The notes below the pieces were generated by a model. It ran no database searches and was not told the origin of the DNA. It saw nothing but the letters and a program-made list of their open reading frames with translations. Positions 11,330-23,818 of a stretch of DNA of 64,000 nt are shown here, in pieces. The position numbers were made by a program, and so were the translations under genes. Source of the stretch: Aquatica leii (taxonomy: Eukaryota > Arthropoda > Insecta > Coleoptera > Lampyridae); assembly GCA_035610365.1 (NCBI GenBank), contig CM069435.1, forward strand, positions 62,803,389-62,867,388, in the 5' to 3' direction. The stretch's first letter is position 1. Each line of letters opens with the position of its first letter.

Positions 11330-13020
11330 TTGAGCAAGGAATCTTTTACATCAGACTTTGATTCCGCATAAATTTTTACTTTGTTGTTCAATTTTAGTTG
11401 TATAAATAATTAATAATCCTATATAAAATATCACTAGATGTTTGTTATTACAATTACAATATTGCACTTTTTTAAATATTCAATACATACTCAACATTCT
11501 TATTATTCTTGTAAATAAATCTGATTTGACATAGTTAAGTGTAAGAATAATCGTACTTTATTGCGCAAAATTTACAAAAATCAAAACTTGTTTCTAAAAC
11601 ATAACCAAGAAATAAACTAAAAATTTTTTGTTAAAAAACGGTTTGTACCTTATTTTTAGGCCTTAAAAAAATGTTGTTTTATTTGTATTTTAGAAAAAAA
11701 AACAAAAATTAAAACACGCATAAATAAAACGCAAAACTGTTTAGACTAAAAACATTTTTTTCATATAAATTATACATTACTATTGGTAATAGTTTACGTT
11801 TATTAAACAGTAACTACAACAGAAATTATTTTTTATGTATATTTAAAATGCTTTGCCTTACTTCTTTTTTTATAAAATTATGGTAGAATATAACTGTTTT
11901 CTAATTTATTTGTCTTTTAGTATTAATCTAATATTAAAACTTTGATTTAGCTAAAATTGCATGTAGTTTCATGTCAGTTTCAAAAATATTACTAAAAGAT
12001 GTAAATGCGTAACTTTAAACAACTTTATTGTTTTAATGAACTGTTTCACTCAGAAGTGAAATACCTTAATATAAATTTTTAAAGACGTTAAATACTTTAG
12101 TAAATTTACTGACTAACTTAGTTTATATGTTAAAGCTATAATCCAATTTTAATGCACATTACTTTGTCGTCGTAAGCTTGTCGGGGTGTCTCTATTAAGA
12201 TAAATGAATACAATTAGTTACTGATTTTAAATTAACAGAATTCAACAACGCTTAAAACACACCGTTTTATTAGGAGCATAAACTTTATGATCGTTGTATA
12301 TGCAAATTATGTAAATTCAAATAATAAGGATTAAAAATTTAAGCACGCAGCGTAAATATATAAAAAACAATTACAAAAAAACAACCATCAATATAACATT
12401 TTTAAATACGTATATTAATATAAAACATTAGAAGTATTAATCACTTACGTACCAAACAAAATGTAAAATAGAAATTAATATAAAGTTTGAGGTCTATTTT
12501 TACATAAAGTTATTATATTGATTATGTGTAATATGTATCAATTTTGTTGCGAAACTCAATACGGTTTAAATAAACTACAAATGTTTTTATTTAATTTTTA
12601 CGCTTTTAATATTTTATTTGTAATAAAAATTTTGTTCCGCACAACCTATTTTATTATTACAGAATATATTATAAGCTTTCTATCAAATTTTTTTGAATAA
12701 AATTCCGTTCTATTTAAAGTAAAATTTTGTTGTCAACACACAAAGGCATATGCTATGTAATAATGTTAGATGAAAGCTGTAATAAAACGGTGTGAAACGA
12801 ACGAAAAATGTATTATAAATTGATTTAATGGTTGTTTTTTACCATAATTAATATCGCACTTAGTAAAGTTGCATTAACATTTCAAAACGCCTTTAAAAAA
12901 CTTAAAAAGGAAAGCTTTTAAAGTTTTTCAAATCTTCATTTTTAAATCCCACAAGAAGTGACAGTGATCAATTGCTCGAATTCTAAAAGTGTGTGCTTTT
13001 AGTTACTTCTATCTTTAAAA
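11330..13020. other. AT-rich stretch without a recognisable gene
   Basis: No gene, repeat array or structured motif was recognised. The plus frame at 12518-12700 encodes only a Phe/Ile/Asn-rich string, as expected from AT-rich DNA. Confidence 0.55.
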
Positions 13021-13050
13021 ACCAGGAACGATAGAGTTGGATTCCAAATA

Positions 13051-13110
13051 ACAGAGCTTGAACTCTAGTACGTTTCACGGCTCATAACCCTCGGCTACCA
13101 ACCTCCCAGT
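13051..13110 (-). repeat. tRNA-like SINE head candidate
   Basis: On the minus strand TAGCCGAGGGTTATGAGCC matches an A-box-like D-arm, followed by AGAGTTCAAGCTCT, which fits a T-arm/B box (a 4-bp stem around TTCAAG). The spacing between boxes is about 32 bases, shorter than in a normal tRNA. No full cloverleaf forms, so this is not a functional tRNA gene. It sits in a GC-richer block (13020-13215) that also contains the ACGCTCCCGGC 11-mer. Confidence 0.35.
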
Positions 13111-13846
13111 CTACGTTTTTTAACGCGATCGCCGCAATAAAAAGTGTAGATTTTGTAGTCGGATTTATAAAACCTTGTGTTATCGTCCACCAACGCTCCC
13201 GGCTGTAAATAAGCTGTTAAATTACAAAACAACTATTTGTTTTAACCGTCATTTACATAGATCTTTTTTAGATTATTTTACAGTGACACTTTTTTATACA
13301 TAAATCTTTCATACATTTACAGTTTCATAGATAATTACATTCTGCGACAATTAAAAATTACATTAAGGAAACAAATTTCACCCATCGCTCAAATTAAAGC
13401 AACCGCCAAAAACAAAATTCACATTTCCCAACCATTACATTAAAATCACAACACAAAAAATATTACAAAAGAAAACCATAAAAATTATGTCCTTTGGCAT
13501 TTAAAAAAGTTTATCAAAACAAATACTCGCGTTCTTTCTAAAGCGATTAAAATAAAGTGTAATTAAGCGTAAAAACAATCCAAGCAGATTTAGTCTTTGA
13601 CTAAATTAATTCCAATTTGTAACAAAATTGTTTTTTCTTTCATAACTTTAAGTATTTATTTTAGTGTCATATTTTCTTTTTCTAAAACAATAAAGACTAA
13701 AAGGTTTAATTATAATCAGAATTTAGTAAAAGTTGTAGTAATTAAAAGTAACACAAAATAACTTTTGTATAAAATATACTGTTCTCGTATACTTTTCTAT
13801 CTACACTACCACAATAGTTATTTGTATCACTAGTCCAGAAAGTGCT

Positions 13847-13918
13847 ATTTTGCGAGTATGAGCATATTTGTAGGCCGAGGTGAAGCCGAGGCCTATATAA
13901 AGCGAATACTCGCAAAAT
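13847..13918. repeat. 72-bp hairpin element
   Basis: Perfect 13-bp arms (ATTTTGCGAGTAT at 13847-13859 and ATACTCGCAAAAT at 13906-13918) enclose a second inverted pair, TAGGCC/GGCCTA, and the repeated GCCGAGG. The insert is GC-rich in an AT-rich background. It resembles small palindromic mobile elements; no transposase or partner copy is visible. Confidence 0.6.
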
Positions 13919-13924
13919 ACTTTT

Positions 13925-15847
13925 AGGACGTGTAATACACAACATTTTTTGTGCTGATTTTTATAGTATAAATTAATTAAAAGCAGTTATTTAAGTATTG
14001 ATTTTTAATGAAAATTAATGACATATGTTGATAAACCTGAAACCTGTAATGACGAAATACAATTGTTTTATATTAATAATACAATTTCACTTATATGAAA
14101 ATAAAAACATTGTTATTTTTAGCATTTGTAAGATTAAGCAAATTTGTGATATCTGTTTAAAACAATTTTTGTTAATGCTACTCTAAACAACAACACAGAT
14201 AATGGTGTATGTTAATAAATTTGGCATATTGACAGATGACGTTTACTTAATTAAATAATGATTACTAATGCCTTACTTATAAAATTCTACTACACTTTAC
14301 CGGCTTAGGCCAGAAAAGTAAAATTTCCGGCCGATTATAATGCCTGTAAAATACGTCAAAACGGACGGAAGCACAAAAATTCTATTACAATAAGGTAATT
14401 TAGATTTATTTAAATTAATTAAACACCTTTTATCAAATTTAAGGTGGCAAGTTAAAAAACAAAATTTTAGAGAAAAAATGTAAACTAATATTTTGTAGAA
14501 AAAAAATACTATTGTTTACAATTTTATATTTCTTAGAACCAAAAAATTGAAAAAATTAAAAATATATTTTTAAAAAATCTGGGATGCCATGGAATAAAGA
14601 CAAACGTTATGTTTATGATTAGTTATTATGCTCGTCAATTAAGTGCCTTGTTTAGTGTAAAATACCCGAATCGGTAGATTTCAAGTAGTATAACGATTAA
14701 GAGAATAATATGCACGGTTGAAATTACAAGCACAGTACTAAATAAAGTGTAAAAATTGCGATCAGAACTTACACTAACAAAAGAAAAATGGTAACACTTT
14801 TAATCCTTCGGCGGCATTAGCTGAAAATCCTAATATAAGTTTATAGCTAATAAAAAAAAATGTGGTTTGCATTTTTAAAATTCGCAAGTTTTGCTCTTAC
14901 CAACGCCTTCAAAAGTTGTGTAAACATAATTTAGAGAGGATGAGTGCGTTTTACTTCTAACAGATTGAAAAAGAGAACGCAGATAAAGACTTATTAAGAA
15001 ATATTATGAACAAATCGGGATTCAATATCTCTAACAAGTTAATGTTAGGGTGGAGATATTAGGTCATAACTTTCTACTTTGATTAGTGATTGCAGAAAAC
15101 TTTACAAAACAAAAAATTTTCAATTGTTACAATTTTGGTAAACTAGAAAGTAAAACGCAAATAAGTTGAAAAAACGGTAGTAACAAAAATAGCAAATTAA
15201 TTCAATAGTGCTTACATTAGACCTTCAAAAATAAAAAAAACGTAGACAAAAACAGAAGGCAATAAACTAAAACCATATTTATCTAATACAATAAAAAATT
15301 TATTCATGGAAACAAAATCAATGAAAGGTCAATTAAGCAAAACTTCAAAAGTAAAATACAATCAAAAACGAGGAAAGAAAATATCTATTCAAGTTATTAG
15401 AAAACACAGTTAAGCATCGTATTCTTTAGACAAAGCCATCACTCAAGCTCTACCTGAAATACAAATGTAAACTCTTTTAGATCTGACAGTAAAAAATTAT
15501 ATTACAAAAGGAAGTATTTGTAACCACGGCTAATAATATTTTAAATGAATTTGTAATCAGTTCAAATGGAGAAGTGACAAAAACACTATACCAAGTAAAT
15601 GTAAACAAAATTAAAAACAACAAAATTAATATTGTGATAAAATCTACAACTATCTTTAGTAAAGTATTGTAGACAAATTTAACTCCAATTAAAAAAAGAA
15701 CAACAGAAATTTTAAAACAAGAGATTGGATAAAATGAAAAACTACTTTAATAAGCGATTTTTGGCTTAGACTGCGTTGTAGTTGAACACCTAGACTTTTT
15801 AGACACTAAAAGAAATAGTATAAGTGACGGTGTTTATATCAATAGCG
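13925..15847. other. AT-rich stretch, unassigned
   Basis: No confident gene. A GC-rich patch at about 14300-14335 (GGCTTAGGCCAG...TTTCCGGCC) may be another short repeat. About 15280-15760 is A-rich, with long broken frames of Lys/Asn/Thr-rich sequence that could be a very decayed retrotransposon gag or protease, but no motif can be named. Confidence 0.45.
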
Positions 15848-16115
15848 GTCAGATTGTTACATGCCAAAGTTTAAACAATGACACTTGCCTAAAATAAAGT
15901 AACATAAACGGTGTTAGGCCGGTGCTCAGTGAAGACGGGGTAGGTTATATTTGAAATTTCGTAATTATTTTGGAAAACTTGAGGAAACACAAAAACGATA
16001 AGTCAAATCAAAGGGCGCCAAGAAGGAGTAAAGCTCAATGGACGAGAGGCCCTTGCCAACCACGAGACCGCTTTAAATAGATACATTCAAATGGGACTTG
16101 CCTTATGAGTGTATC
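15848..16115 (-). mobile_element. Stray 5' leader of a Tc1-like element
   Basis: Read on the minus strand, this is clearly homologous to the terminal and leader region of the Tc1-like element at 26948-27216, over essentially the whole 268 bases. Shared blocks include GGAGTAAAGCTCAATGGAC, GCCGGTGCTCAGT and ACAATGACACTTGCC. The outer end reads GAGTGTATC here and GATACACTC (reverse complement) there. Homology stops almost exactly where the transposase start codon lies in the other copy. No transposase follows. Confidence 0.8.
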
Positions 16116-17860
16116 ACACGTAAAATCTGAAATATTCTAAAAATTTTACATATGCGAAGGTCGACGGAATAAAAGCTTCGTTACATTTAACAATTAAACA
16201 TTTATTACAGAAATGAAATAAATTAGACAAGCAATAAAACAGGAAAACTACAATTAAAACTCAATTTGATACAAATAATATTAAAAAAAACAAAACAAAA
16301 ATTAAAAAAAATAAAGAAACTAAATTACCTTTTTAAACGTAAAAAAAGTAAAATACTAATAAAATCAAGTCAAGTCCGTAAGGATGATATAAAACAAACT
16401 GTACAATCTTAAATTATAGTACGCAAATTAAGAATATCTTTCATTCTTTACTTATATGTCGGAACAACCTTTATACGTTGGTTACATTACGTCTTTCTCA
16501 TTTTAGTGCAGAATAATAAAATTAAAATTAGCACACTTGAACACTTAAGTGGTTTGAATCGTCGAAAAATTCAAAAACTATCAATCAATTCTCACAACTA
16601 ATTTCAAAGCTTTTAAACACTGAACTCACGAATAACTAAACAATCGATAATCAATAAATACCTTTACTATTTGAAAACGAGCTCCTGGTTAGCTTAGGCC
16701 AGATGACGTCATCCGGAATCTCGATAGGGTACCACAACCACTTGAAACATTTTCCGACGGAAGATTTTTAATTATCCACCATTAAGGCGAGAATTGGGAT
16801 TGCCAAACACAACGTACACGCAAACCCACGATATACTAATACGAGACTAATGAACAGTGACTTGAATAAGCCATAAATGCTTTACAAAATAGCAAAATTT
16901 TTCTACTTGAAACTATTCACTGTACCATTGTTGAAGCCTTCCGCGGTACTACTACAAATAAATGAGGTAGCTTTAATCCCTCACAACTACATACTGATAA
17001 TTAAGTTATTTTGTACGACTATCAGTCAACTTCCTATTATTACCAAAATCACATCTATATATAAATTTATTCGAGTACTCTTTCCACAAAGGCTGTGTTC
17101 GAAATTTCAAGAAAGTAAACAATCTCATCAAGAAGTGCGACAAGGCGGCAAACAGATCAGATATCGTCAAAATCGTAGTATTTGACCACGGCATTTGGTT
17201 GCTACGTAAAAAATGTCAAATTGGCAAAATATTATATTACAAGAATTTAAACTGCCTAATAAATTAAGATAATTCTTTAATTTTCTACGTTATCTAAACG
17301 ATTGACACAAAGAAATCAAATACGACTGTACTAAGACTGCACTTAAAACAAAAAACTTTTGAACCAACTTAAAATAAACAAACGGCTAAAATATATTTAA
17401 TTATAATGATATCTCAGAAGGGTAAATAAATTACCACTGGAATTCTGAACAAACCAAGAAAAATGCTCAATAAACAGAATCGCAAAATCAAATAATTCAT
17501 GGCGTAACAAAACACATAACTTTATCTACAATTTTAAATTGTAACTTTGAATTTAAAAACGTAAAATAACTTATTAAAATCAATCTAAAATCTATTAAAA
17601 CAAATTCAAAATACATTAAATTAATAACGTTAATCCAAATACCGGCTCTATCACGAATATATATATTAAACAACCAATCATTTATTTTAAATGATGGTTA
17701 CAAGATATATAACAGATTTTCACTTTCCGTTACCGTTTAACTGACTTCGTTATTACTCGGAGTGAGTATTGTGTCCTTTCGAAGAAAGTTAATCTTTGTT
17801 TTTGAGGTTGTAGTGCTGGTAGCCAAGATTTGCAGCACCATGTTTATAAACTCTCTTTAA
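16116..17860. other. Unassigned stretch before the piggyBac relic
   Basis: A GC-richer block at about 16680-16760 (including TGACGTCATCCGG) and a 102-codon plus frame at 16877-17185 were examined. The frame has no recognisable domain and its flanks have many stops. Some of this could be decayed 5' parts of the piggyBac relic that follows, but I cannot show it. Confidence 0.4.
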
Positions 17861-17863
17861 TAA

Positions 17864-18176
17864 CATGCAATCAATTAAGGCTACTCAAATAGCGCTTTTG
17901 GAATTTACAGAAGCCGTAGCAAGAAGTTTGTTCAAAGTTGAAGAAGTTACTACTAAATCTAAACCAACAACAACTAAGCGAAAGCATTAACTAGAATTGA
18001 TTCCTAGATCAGAAAATGGCAAAATCGTCCGCAAAAATGTCATAGTTGCTACAATAATTTGAGAGATGTTAGTGCATTTTCCAAGCAAGCATCTATAAAA
18101 GCAAAATACGTAGACACTCTGTGTTATCTCTGTAACCAGGCATTTTGTGTTCCTTTTGTTTTTTCTTTTGATTTAA
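17864..18176 (+). pseudogene. piggyBac-like transposase C-terminal relic
   Basis: The translation gives ATQIALLEFTEAVARSLFKV (about 17880-17940), then an Asn/Lys/Thr linker. A frame-shifted Cys-containing tail follows: NGKIVRKN, LRDVSAFSKQASIKAKYV and CYLCNQAFCVPF (about 18020-18165). The order 'LLEF..VA.SL' followed by a Cys-rich end is typical of piggyBac transposases. Several cysteines are lost, and at least one stop and one frameshift are present. The catalytic core is not visible upstream. Confidence 0.6.
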
Positions 18177-18323
18177 TTGTTATAAGTAATTTACGTACAT
18201 AATACATTCCTTTTTTTTATACTATTTTTGACAATACATAAGAAAATAAAGTTTATTATATATCACATTTAAATCCGTTTACTACAGTCTTACTTCAAAT
18301 GTAAAGCCCGCGTTTGTTTAAGT

Positions 18324-18375
18324 CAGTGATTCTCAAAGTGGTCTCTACAAAACCCCAGGGTTCCGCGGGATCATT
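18324..18375 (+). repeat. hAT-type terminal inverted repeat
   Basis: CAGTGATTCTCAAAGTGG followed by a GC-rich self-complementary stretch with CCGCGGGATC. This is the classic left end of Buster/hAT-like elements, and it lies about 800 bases ahead of a matching hAT transposase fragment. The right end was not found. Confidence 0.6.
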
Positions 18376-19127
18376 CAGTGTCTATAACATAAAAGGGTCG
18401 TGCATGCAACTAATTTTCTTAGTCTTGGACAAAAAAGAATAATTTTTTGTATTGTTACGCAGATACCATACTTTCGGTACATAAGTAAATTTGAATAAAA
18501 TTGATATCTGTTTTTAATTTAAGTTTATTTAAACATAGTTTCACTCTCGTTTAAGTTGATTGAAAATTAAATATTATATATCACAGTTGTTATTAGTACA
18601 GTAATCGCTTAACATTCATTAAGGATTTCTTTTTTATTAAGAATTTAAGAAGAGAAGAGAATGTGTTTCTAAAGAATGTATTATTAATGATTGTGTAAAA
18701 AAAGTTTAATATACTGAGTTTTGTAATTTAATATAATGCACTTTAAAAGTTATAGCTTACTATTTTATATTTTTGTTTGTTTTATTTACTTCCGCAAATA
18801 ACTGCAAATGTTTGGAATTACTGTATATTATTGTATTGTTATATTCTGTTGTTAATTAACTATGAACTATTTATTTTTTTTTTTAAATTAATAAGTACAC
18901 AATGAGTACTTACACAATATGTAACATTTACATAAAATTTTATCTTTACATTTCAAATAATTAATTCAAAAGAGCGTTACATTGCAACAATCCATTTAAA
19001 AAAAATATTAAAATTAACAGTGATTTGTTTCAAATAAAAACTTTGATATATATATTTTTCTATATCTTTTGAGTTTTTTTTAAGATAACAGTATGATTCG
19101 AGTGAGCCGAAGAAAGGATGCAGTCAA

Positions 19128-19552
19128 TACAGTGTTGAATATATAAAATATGGTTTTATTCCGTCATCAGGAAATAGTACTTTCAAACAATTCAATAAAA
19201 CATTCTAAGCTTAAAGAACATTTAATAAAAATTAACAGTGACAAAAAATATAAAGATTGAAGGTTTCTTCAAACAATCAAAAAAACATATTTGAAAACAC
19301 CGACATTGCAAGAACTCATAAAGACAACATCTAAGAGAGATGACGATGGACTGCCTGCTTCTTATAATATTTTTTTAATGATTGCAAAGTTTGGAAAACC
19401 GCACAATATTGGCAACAAACTTATACACAAACATTTCTCAAGGAAAAATATAAATTCAAAAAGAACTGCTAACACGGATCATAAACTAGTAGCATTAAGC
19501 ACATTTTTAAAGAAGCAAAGAGTACGGAGCAAATGTATTGTTAGAAAATAAA
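19128..19552 (+). pseudogene. hAT (Buster/ZBED5-like) transposase N-terminal relic
   Basis: The frame starts EYIKYGFIPSSGNSTFKQ. A deletion removes the cysteines of the BED zinc finger. It resumes NNSIKHSKLKEHLIKI (the His side of the finger) and, after a stop, continues in the 86-codon open frame 19291-19551 with LPASYNIFLMIAKFGKPHNIG. That last block matches the 'ASY.VS..IAK..K.HTI' signature of Buster-type hAT proteins (ZBED5, FAM200). Only the N-terminal part remains and the catalytic DDE domain is absent. It lies downstream of the hAT terminal repeat at 18324 in a consistent orientation. Confidence 0.72.
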
Positions 19553-19751
19553 AAATCAGAAAAAGCTAGTAACTTGTGTTAATATTGCAGACAAACAAAT
19601 GTTATTTTTGTACGTATTTTAATTTAAAAAAACTTTATAATACATTAACTATTTTTTAAATTCTTATTTTAGTGCTTAATCTTTATATAAAAAACTCAAA
19701 TATTGAAAAAAAATTGTTGGTAAAACTTTTTTTTATAAAAATATCGACGCT

Positions 19752-19830
19752 TTCCAGCAGGACAACTTGCCATGCTCAATCGTCCTTAGGGAAGAGACTT
19801 TTAGCAAGATTAGTACTTGGACGTTTCATT
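19752..19830 (+). pseudogene. Tc1-like transposase fragment around the second catalytic Asp
   Basis: Reads FQQDNLPCSIVLREETFSKI, fitting the Tc1/mariner block FQQDN.P.H....V..WF, with Asp at 19761-19763. The expected His is Ser here. Nothing before or after extends the match. Probably a small internal fragment left by deletion. Confidence 0.55.
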
Positions 19831-19859
19831 ATTAAAGGTTAAAAGAACTATCTGTTAAA

Positions 19860-22490
19860 ATTTAGTAAACGTTTGCAGTTTTTTTATATTCAATTTTTGT
19901 TATACTGTAGTAACTGTAAACCTCTGTCAAACAGTTACTCTAAAATGAATTTTCTAAGTAAATCGGAATAACTGCAGTATGGACAAAAAAAGAATCAGAA
20001 CCAATATACATTATTTATTTTCTATGCTCAATGCAATTCGTCATTTTGTAAAGTTTCAGGTGACATTGGGCTTGTTATTACTTTTTAAATATGTAAAATC
20101 AAAAATCTACATGTGTATGCACAAAAGTTTGTAAGTATAACCAAATGCAGTGTAAATTAAAACAAATTTATTGTTTTATTTATTTAGTTCTAATTTCTAG
20201 TTTAAAGAAATAGCTGATAGTCAATAAAACTGGATTAGATATTTTTTGTTTTGTGATTTATAAAACTAACCTTTAGCAGAATAAAAACACGACAAAATAA
20301 GAAAGTGACACTACTAACTTTTTGATTTTTTTTATGTTTAGTATTAAATATTAAATTTAGAGAGTAAATACAACAAAATTGATAATCATTGTTTTTGTGT
20401 AATAATAATAATCGTGGCAAAAAAATTATTACAAAATAAAAACGCATTGCAAGACAATTATTATTAATGTTTTGTGTTAAACGCTTTAAAATAATTTAAT
20501 TAACTTGCAAATAATAACGTTTAATGTTTAATACACTTATTGCTTTTTTAAAAGTGTGTATTCTCTAATTTTAGAATGAAACTTGTATAAAGTAATTTAA
20601 CTTGCAAATAAATTATATAGACATTGCATGTTTGGTATAAATTATTTTAAAAATACGTTTTCTAAAAGACATAAAACAAATCTTTTACTTACTATCAATA
20701 TTATTACGTCATGTCGTTTAAATATACAATCTGAAAGTTTGCGTGCATTTATTGATTGACATTATCTATATATAAGAGACATTTCAAGTACTAACTGAAA
20801 AAATAAGGAAACATAAATTTTCTACTTTAAGATTTCGTAATATAAGAATAGTTTGATGGTTATAATTCTAATCCTACACAAAGAATTTTATTTTACACAT
20901 AACATCTCTTACAGTAAAGTATGAAATTCTACTTCAATTCAGAATCCTTTTGTTCAGCGTTACCCTTTGGCGTTTTGAAACCACGACTTACAAACAGTGT
21001 AGCATATAGTTTCTGATCCGTAACTTGGTGTAGCAAAAGTGGACATATACTTTTATTTTAACTGCTATCTGTCCGTCTTTTAGTACGTTCGGTGAAATGT
21101 TTTTTATACTTTTAGTTCTCATCTGGAACGAGTTTATGTCTTTTGTTGGGTTTTCATCGTAAAATAACACATACGGCGTATTCTTTTGTAGTTACATTTT
21201 TAACGTTACCGTTTCTTAACATTATTAAATTTCACAACTTACGTAGTGACGTGTTTACCGACTAATAATGTCAGCTAAATTGACAATTACCTAGAGTTTC
21301 TGTATTCCGCTTGAACTAAAACAAGGGATTTGCTAAATATACGTCCAATAAAAGAAGTTTTAATATTAACGGAAAAACGTTTTGAGCAAAATACTGTAAG
21401 ATGAGAACAAAAACGTTATATTCGAGAAATAATTTTTTGTCATTTCTTAAATGTATCTTTTTTAGATATTATAAAAAAAAACCATAACCTTTTAAATAAA
21501 TAACAAAAATTGTAGTAATATCTTAGATTTAAACCAAACTACGACATTTTGCGTTTATTTCCATAGTTGCGAATTAGTGCGGTTGAGGATAAAACCGCAA
21601 AGCTCATCATACACTTTGATGGGCGTCTGTATAAAACTAGTTCGTGAAACTTGGACACTAATCTGATCTGAATGATAGAAATACTAGTTAGTTTTGGCAG
21701 TAAAAGATGGTTGAATGTACAAGCTATTATATTTTCAGTAATAACTTATTTGCATATATATTATTCATAAATCTAATATTGTTGGTAAACACGTTCGCTT
21801 TAACAGTTTGTGAGACGAGATTTTTTATAACAGTACAAGTTAATATATTTTATCAATTTAGTAAATTACTTTATTTTTTGTAAATTATAATATAAAATTA
21901 AATGAACTGATATTTTCTAATTGTAAAGTATAAGTTAGTTTGTTTATATTTGTATACAAGGTAAAATAACACAAGAACAATGCACAATCAATTTAAGTTA
22001 TTGGGTATTATATCTATAATAAATAAAGAAATCATACAAAAACGTAAATAAAATTTTATATAATCTAAAAAAAATATATATAACTACAAAAAATAACTAT
22101 CAAAAAATTAGGTAAAATGAAATCAATTTTCTGATATAAGAATAACTCATGTTGTCTAAATTAAAAACAATATTATGTAAATAAAGCACGGTACTACATA
22201 TTATAAAAACATAAAAAGAATTGCTTTATTAATTTATCAGACCTGAAAAAAGAATATTCTTAAAGTGAAAAAAAATTACTGATTTAATTGAAAATATAAA
22301 CATATAGGTTTTATACCTGAATCACTTTATAAGTCACATATAAAACAAATTATATTGATTTAACCATTTGTTTTAATTAAGATTCAAAAAACGGAAAATT
22401 TTTTAAAAAACAATTATATAAATAAGTTTATGTATCATTTGTGTTTTTTATATTTTATTTTGTTTTATTAATTACAAATCTGTAGAATAA
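19860..22490. other. AT-rich stretch without a recognisable gene
   Basis: The minus frame at 20988-21170 (60 codons) is the most protein-like piece, in a slightly GC-richer block at 20940-21350, but I cannot assign it to a family. The rest is low-complexity AT-rich DNA. Confidence 0.45.
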
Positions 22491-22496
22491 TATAAT

Positions 22497-22697
22497 CATC
22501 GTGGCATGCATCATGCGTGTTTGTTTACCACGCCGACAGTCCGGGTTCAAATCCTGACTAAGCCAACAACTAATTTTAATGATCATCTTTTTTGCAAAAT
22601 AACAAATAATAGTATTTTGCTGGCGCTTTAAAATCGACGTTTTGCAGTAGCCTTTATAGATTTCTGTAAACATTTCGTAGCGCATAAAAAAAGAAAA
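22497..22697 (+). repeat. tRNA-derived SINE candidate
   Basis: The head (about 22497-22566) has a degenerate A-box region at 22502 and a very good B box, GGTTCAAATCC, at 22544-22554, 42 bases apart as in a tRNA. The T-stem GTCCGG/CCTGAC pairs with one mismatch, and GCGTG/CACGC could form the anticodon stem but with an oversized loop. The head is followed by about 130 bases of unrelated body ending in an A-rich tail (CATAAAAAAAGAAAAG) near 22697. No acceptor stem closes, so a true tRNA gene is unlikely; this is the organisation of a SINE with an internal pol III promoter. Confidence 0.6.
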
Positions 22698-22699
22698 GA

Positions 22700-23815
22700 C
22701 AATAGCAAATTTGTAAAATACAGTATCGAATAGACGCCTTGGCCAGAAGTATTGAGCACTTTATATGTTTTGCACATGTGCGATAACCAAAGCAGTAAGT
22801 AATCTCTGTTGTTTAAAAACTATTTTGTTTGGATCTAAAGAAATAATAATAAAACACTTGGTGTAATAAAATTTGTCATTTTAAAATGTTTCTATTTATT
22901 TTTAAGTTTTTTGCTTGTTGTAAACACATCCTGTGATTTAGTGCGTTTTTGGCTTTTCAATTTGTAACATTTAATGATATTGTTTTTATATTGTAACCGT
23001 CGTTTGAGTTTGTGCGATTTCTTTTGTGAAAAAACCGGTAATTGAACTAATATTATTCGTTTCATGTATTTTGGAATGTTATATTGATTTCACGTTCATT
23101 TAAGGAAGTTATTTTACGTTTTTAGATTCATTTTTGTCAATCAATTTTGTAAGTAAAGTTTTGTATTTAAATATGTAGAAATTATTACGATGCTTAAACA
23201 TCCGTATTTTGCATTTATGTTGATATGGGAGTTTTTTTGTCCTGTGAAATTCTAGTTATAATTTATGTTTTCCTTCCGACATATAATTGTAATTAAATAC
23301 ATTTTAGCAGTTTGTTTATTTTAAGTTAGTTTAAAACTTCATTGTATTAAGTACATTCAGAGTGCATTCACACTTATTATCCTTTGTGTTAGTTTGATCA
23401 AATTACATTGTAAATTGAGTCGATTTTTTTAATAATTTATTAGACAGTATTATGATTCAGGTCTCAACAAGTAATCTTTACGACCGTAATTAAATATTTT
23501 TGTTGGTTTTGCATTTTTCACAGTAAGAAACACCATTTTTAAACTTTATTTTTGCGTCGCTATTAATTCTGTTTGCATCTTTTTTCCACGTCTTGGTTTT
23601 ACGGCTTTCTTTCACAAAAATTTTGAACATAACCTTTAAGAAAGTGGTAGCTGATGAAGTTAATAATTATAAGTGATTTTGGCTTGAGAGGATAGTTGTT
23701 GGACAGTCGTTTGAAATCCCTTAAGTAGCGGAATGTAATTGGTTGGGTGGTAAACTCACTCCTTGTAGATGAAAAAATAACGCGGAAATTATGCAAAAAA
23801 CGCGGATTTTTAGTT
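22700..23815. other. AT-rich stretch, unassigned
   Basis: No gene recognised. The minus frame 23599-23796 lies beside the 55-codon frame described next and may belong to the same unknown decayed sequence. Confidence 0.45.
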
Positions 23816-23818
23816 CAG

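Noticed and set aside
16877-17185. 102-codon plus frame as a gene
   Set aside because: No domain, an overlapping minus frame of similar length, and broken flanks. Looks like chance or decayed transposon sequence.
22497-22566. A genuine tRNA gene
   Set aside because: The B box and T arm are good, but there is no closing acceptor stem and the anticodon loop is oversized, so a SINE head is more likely.
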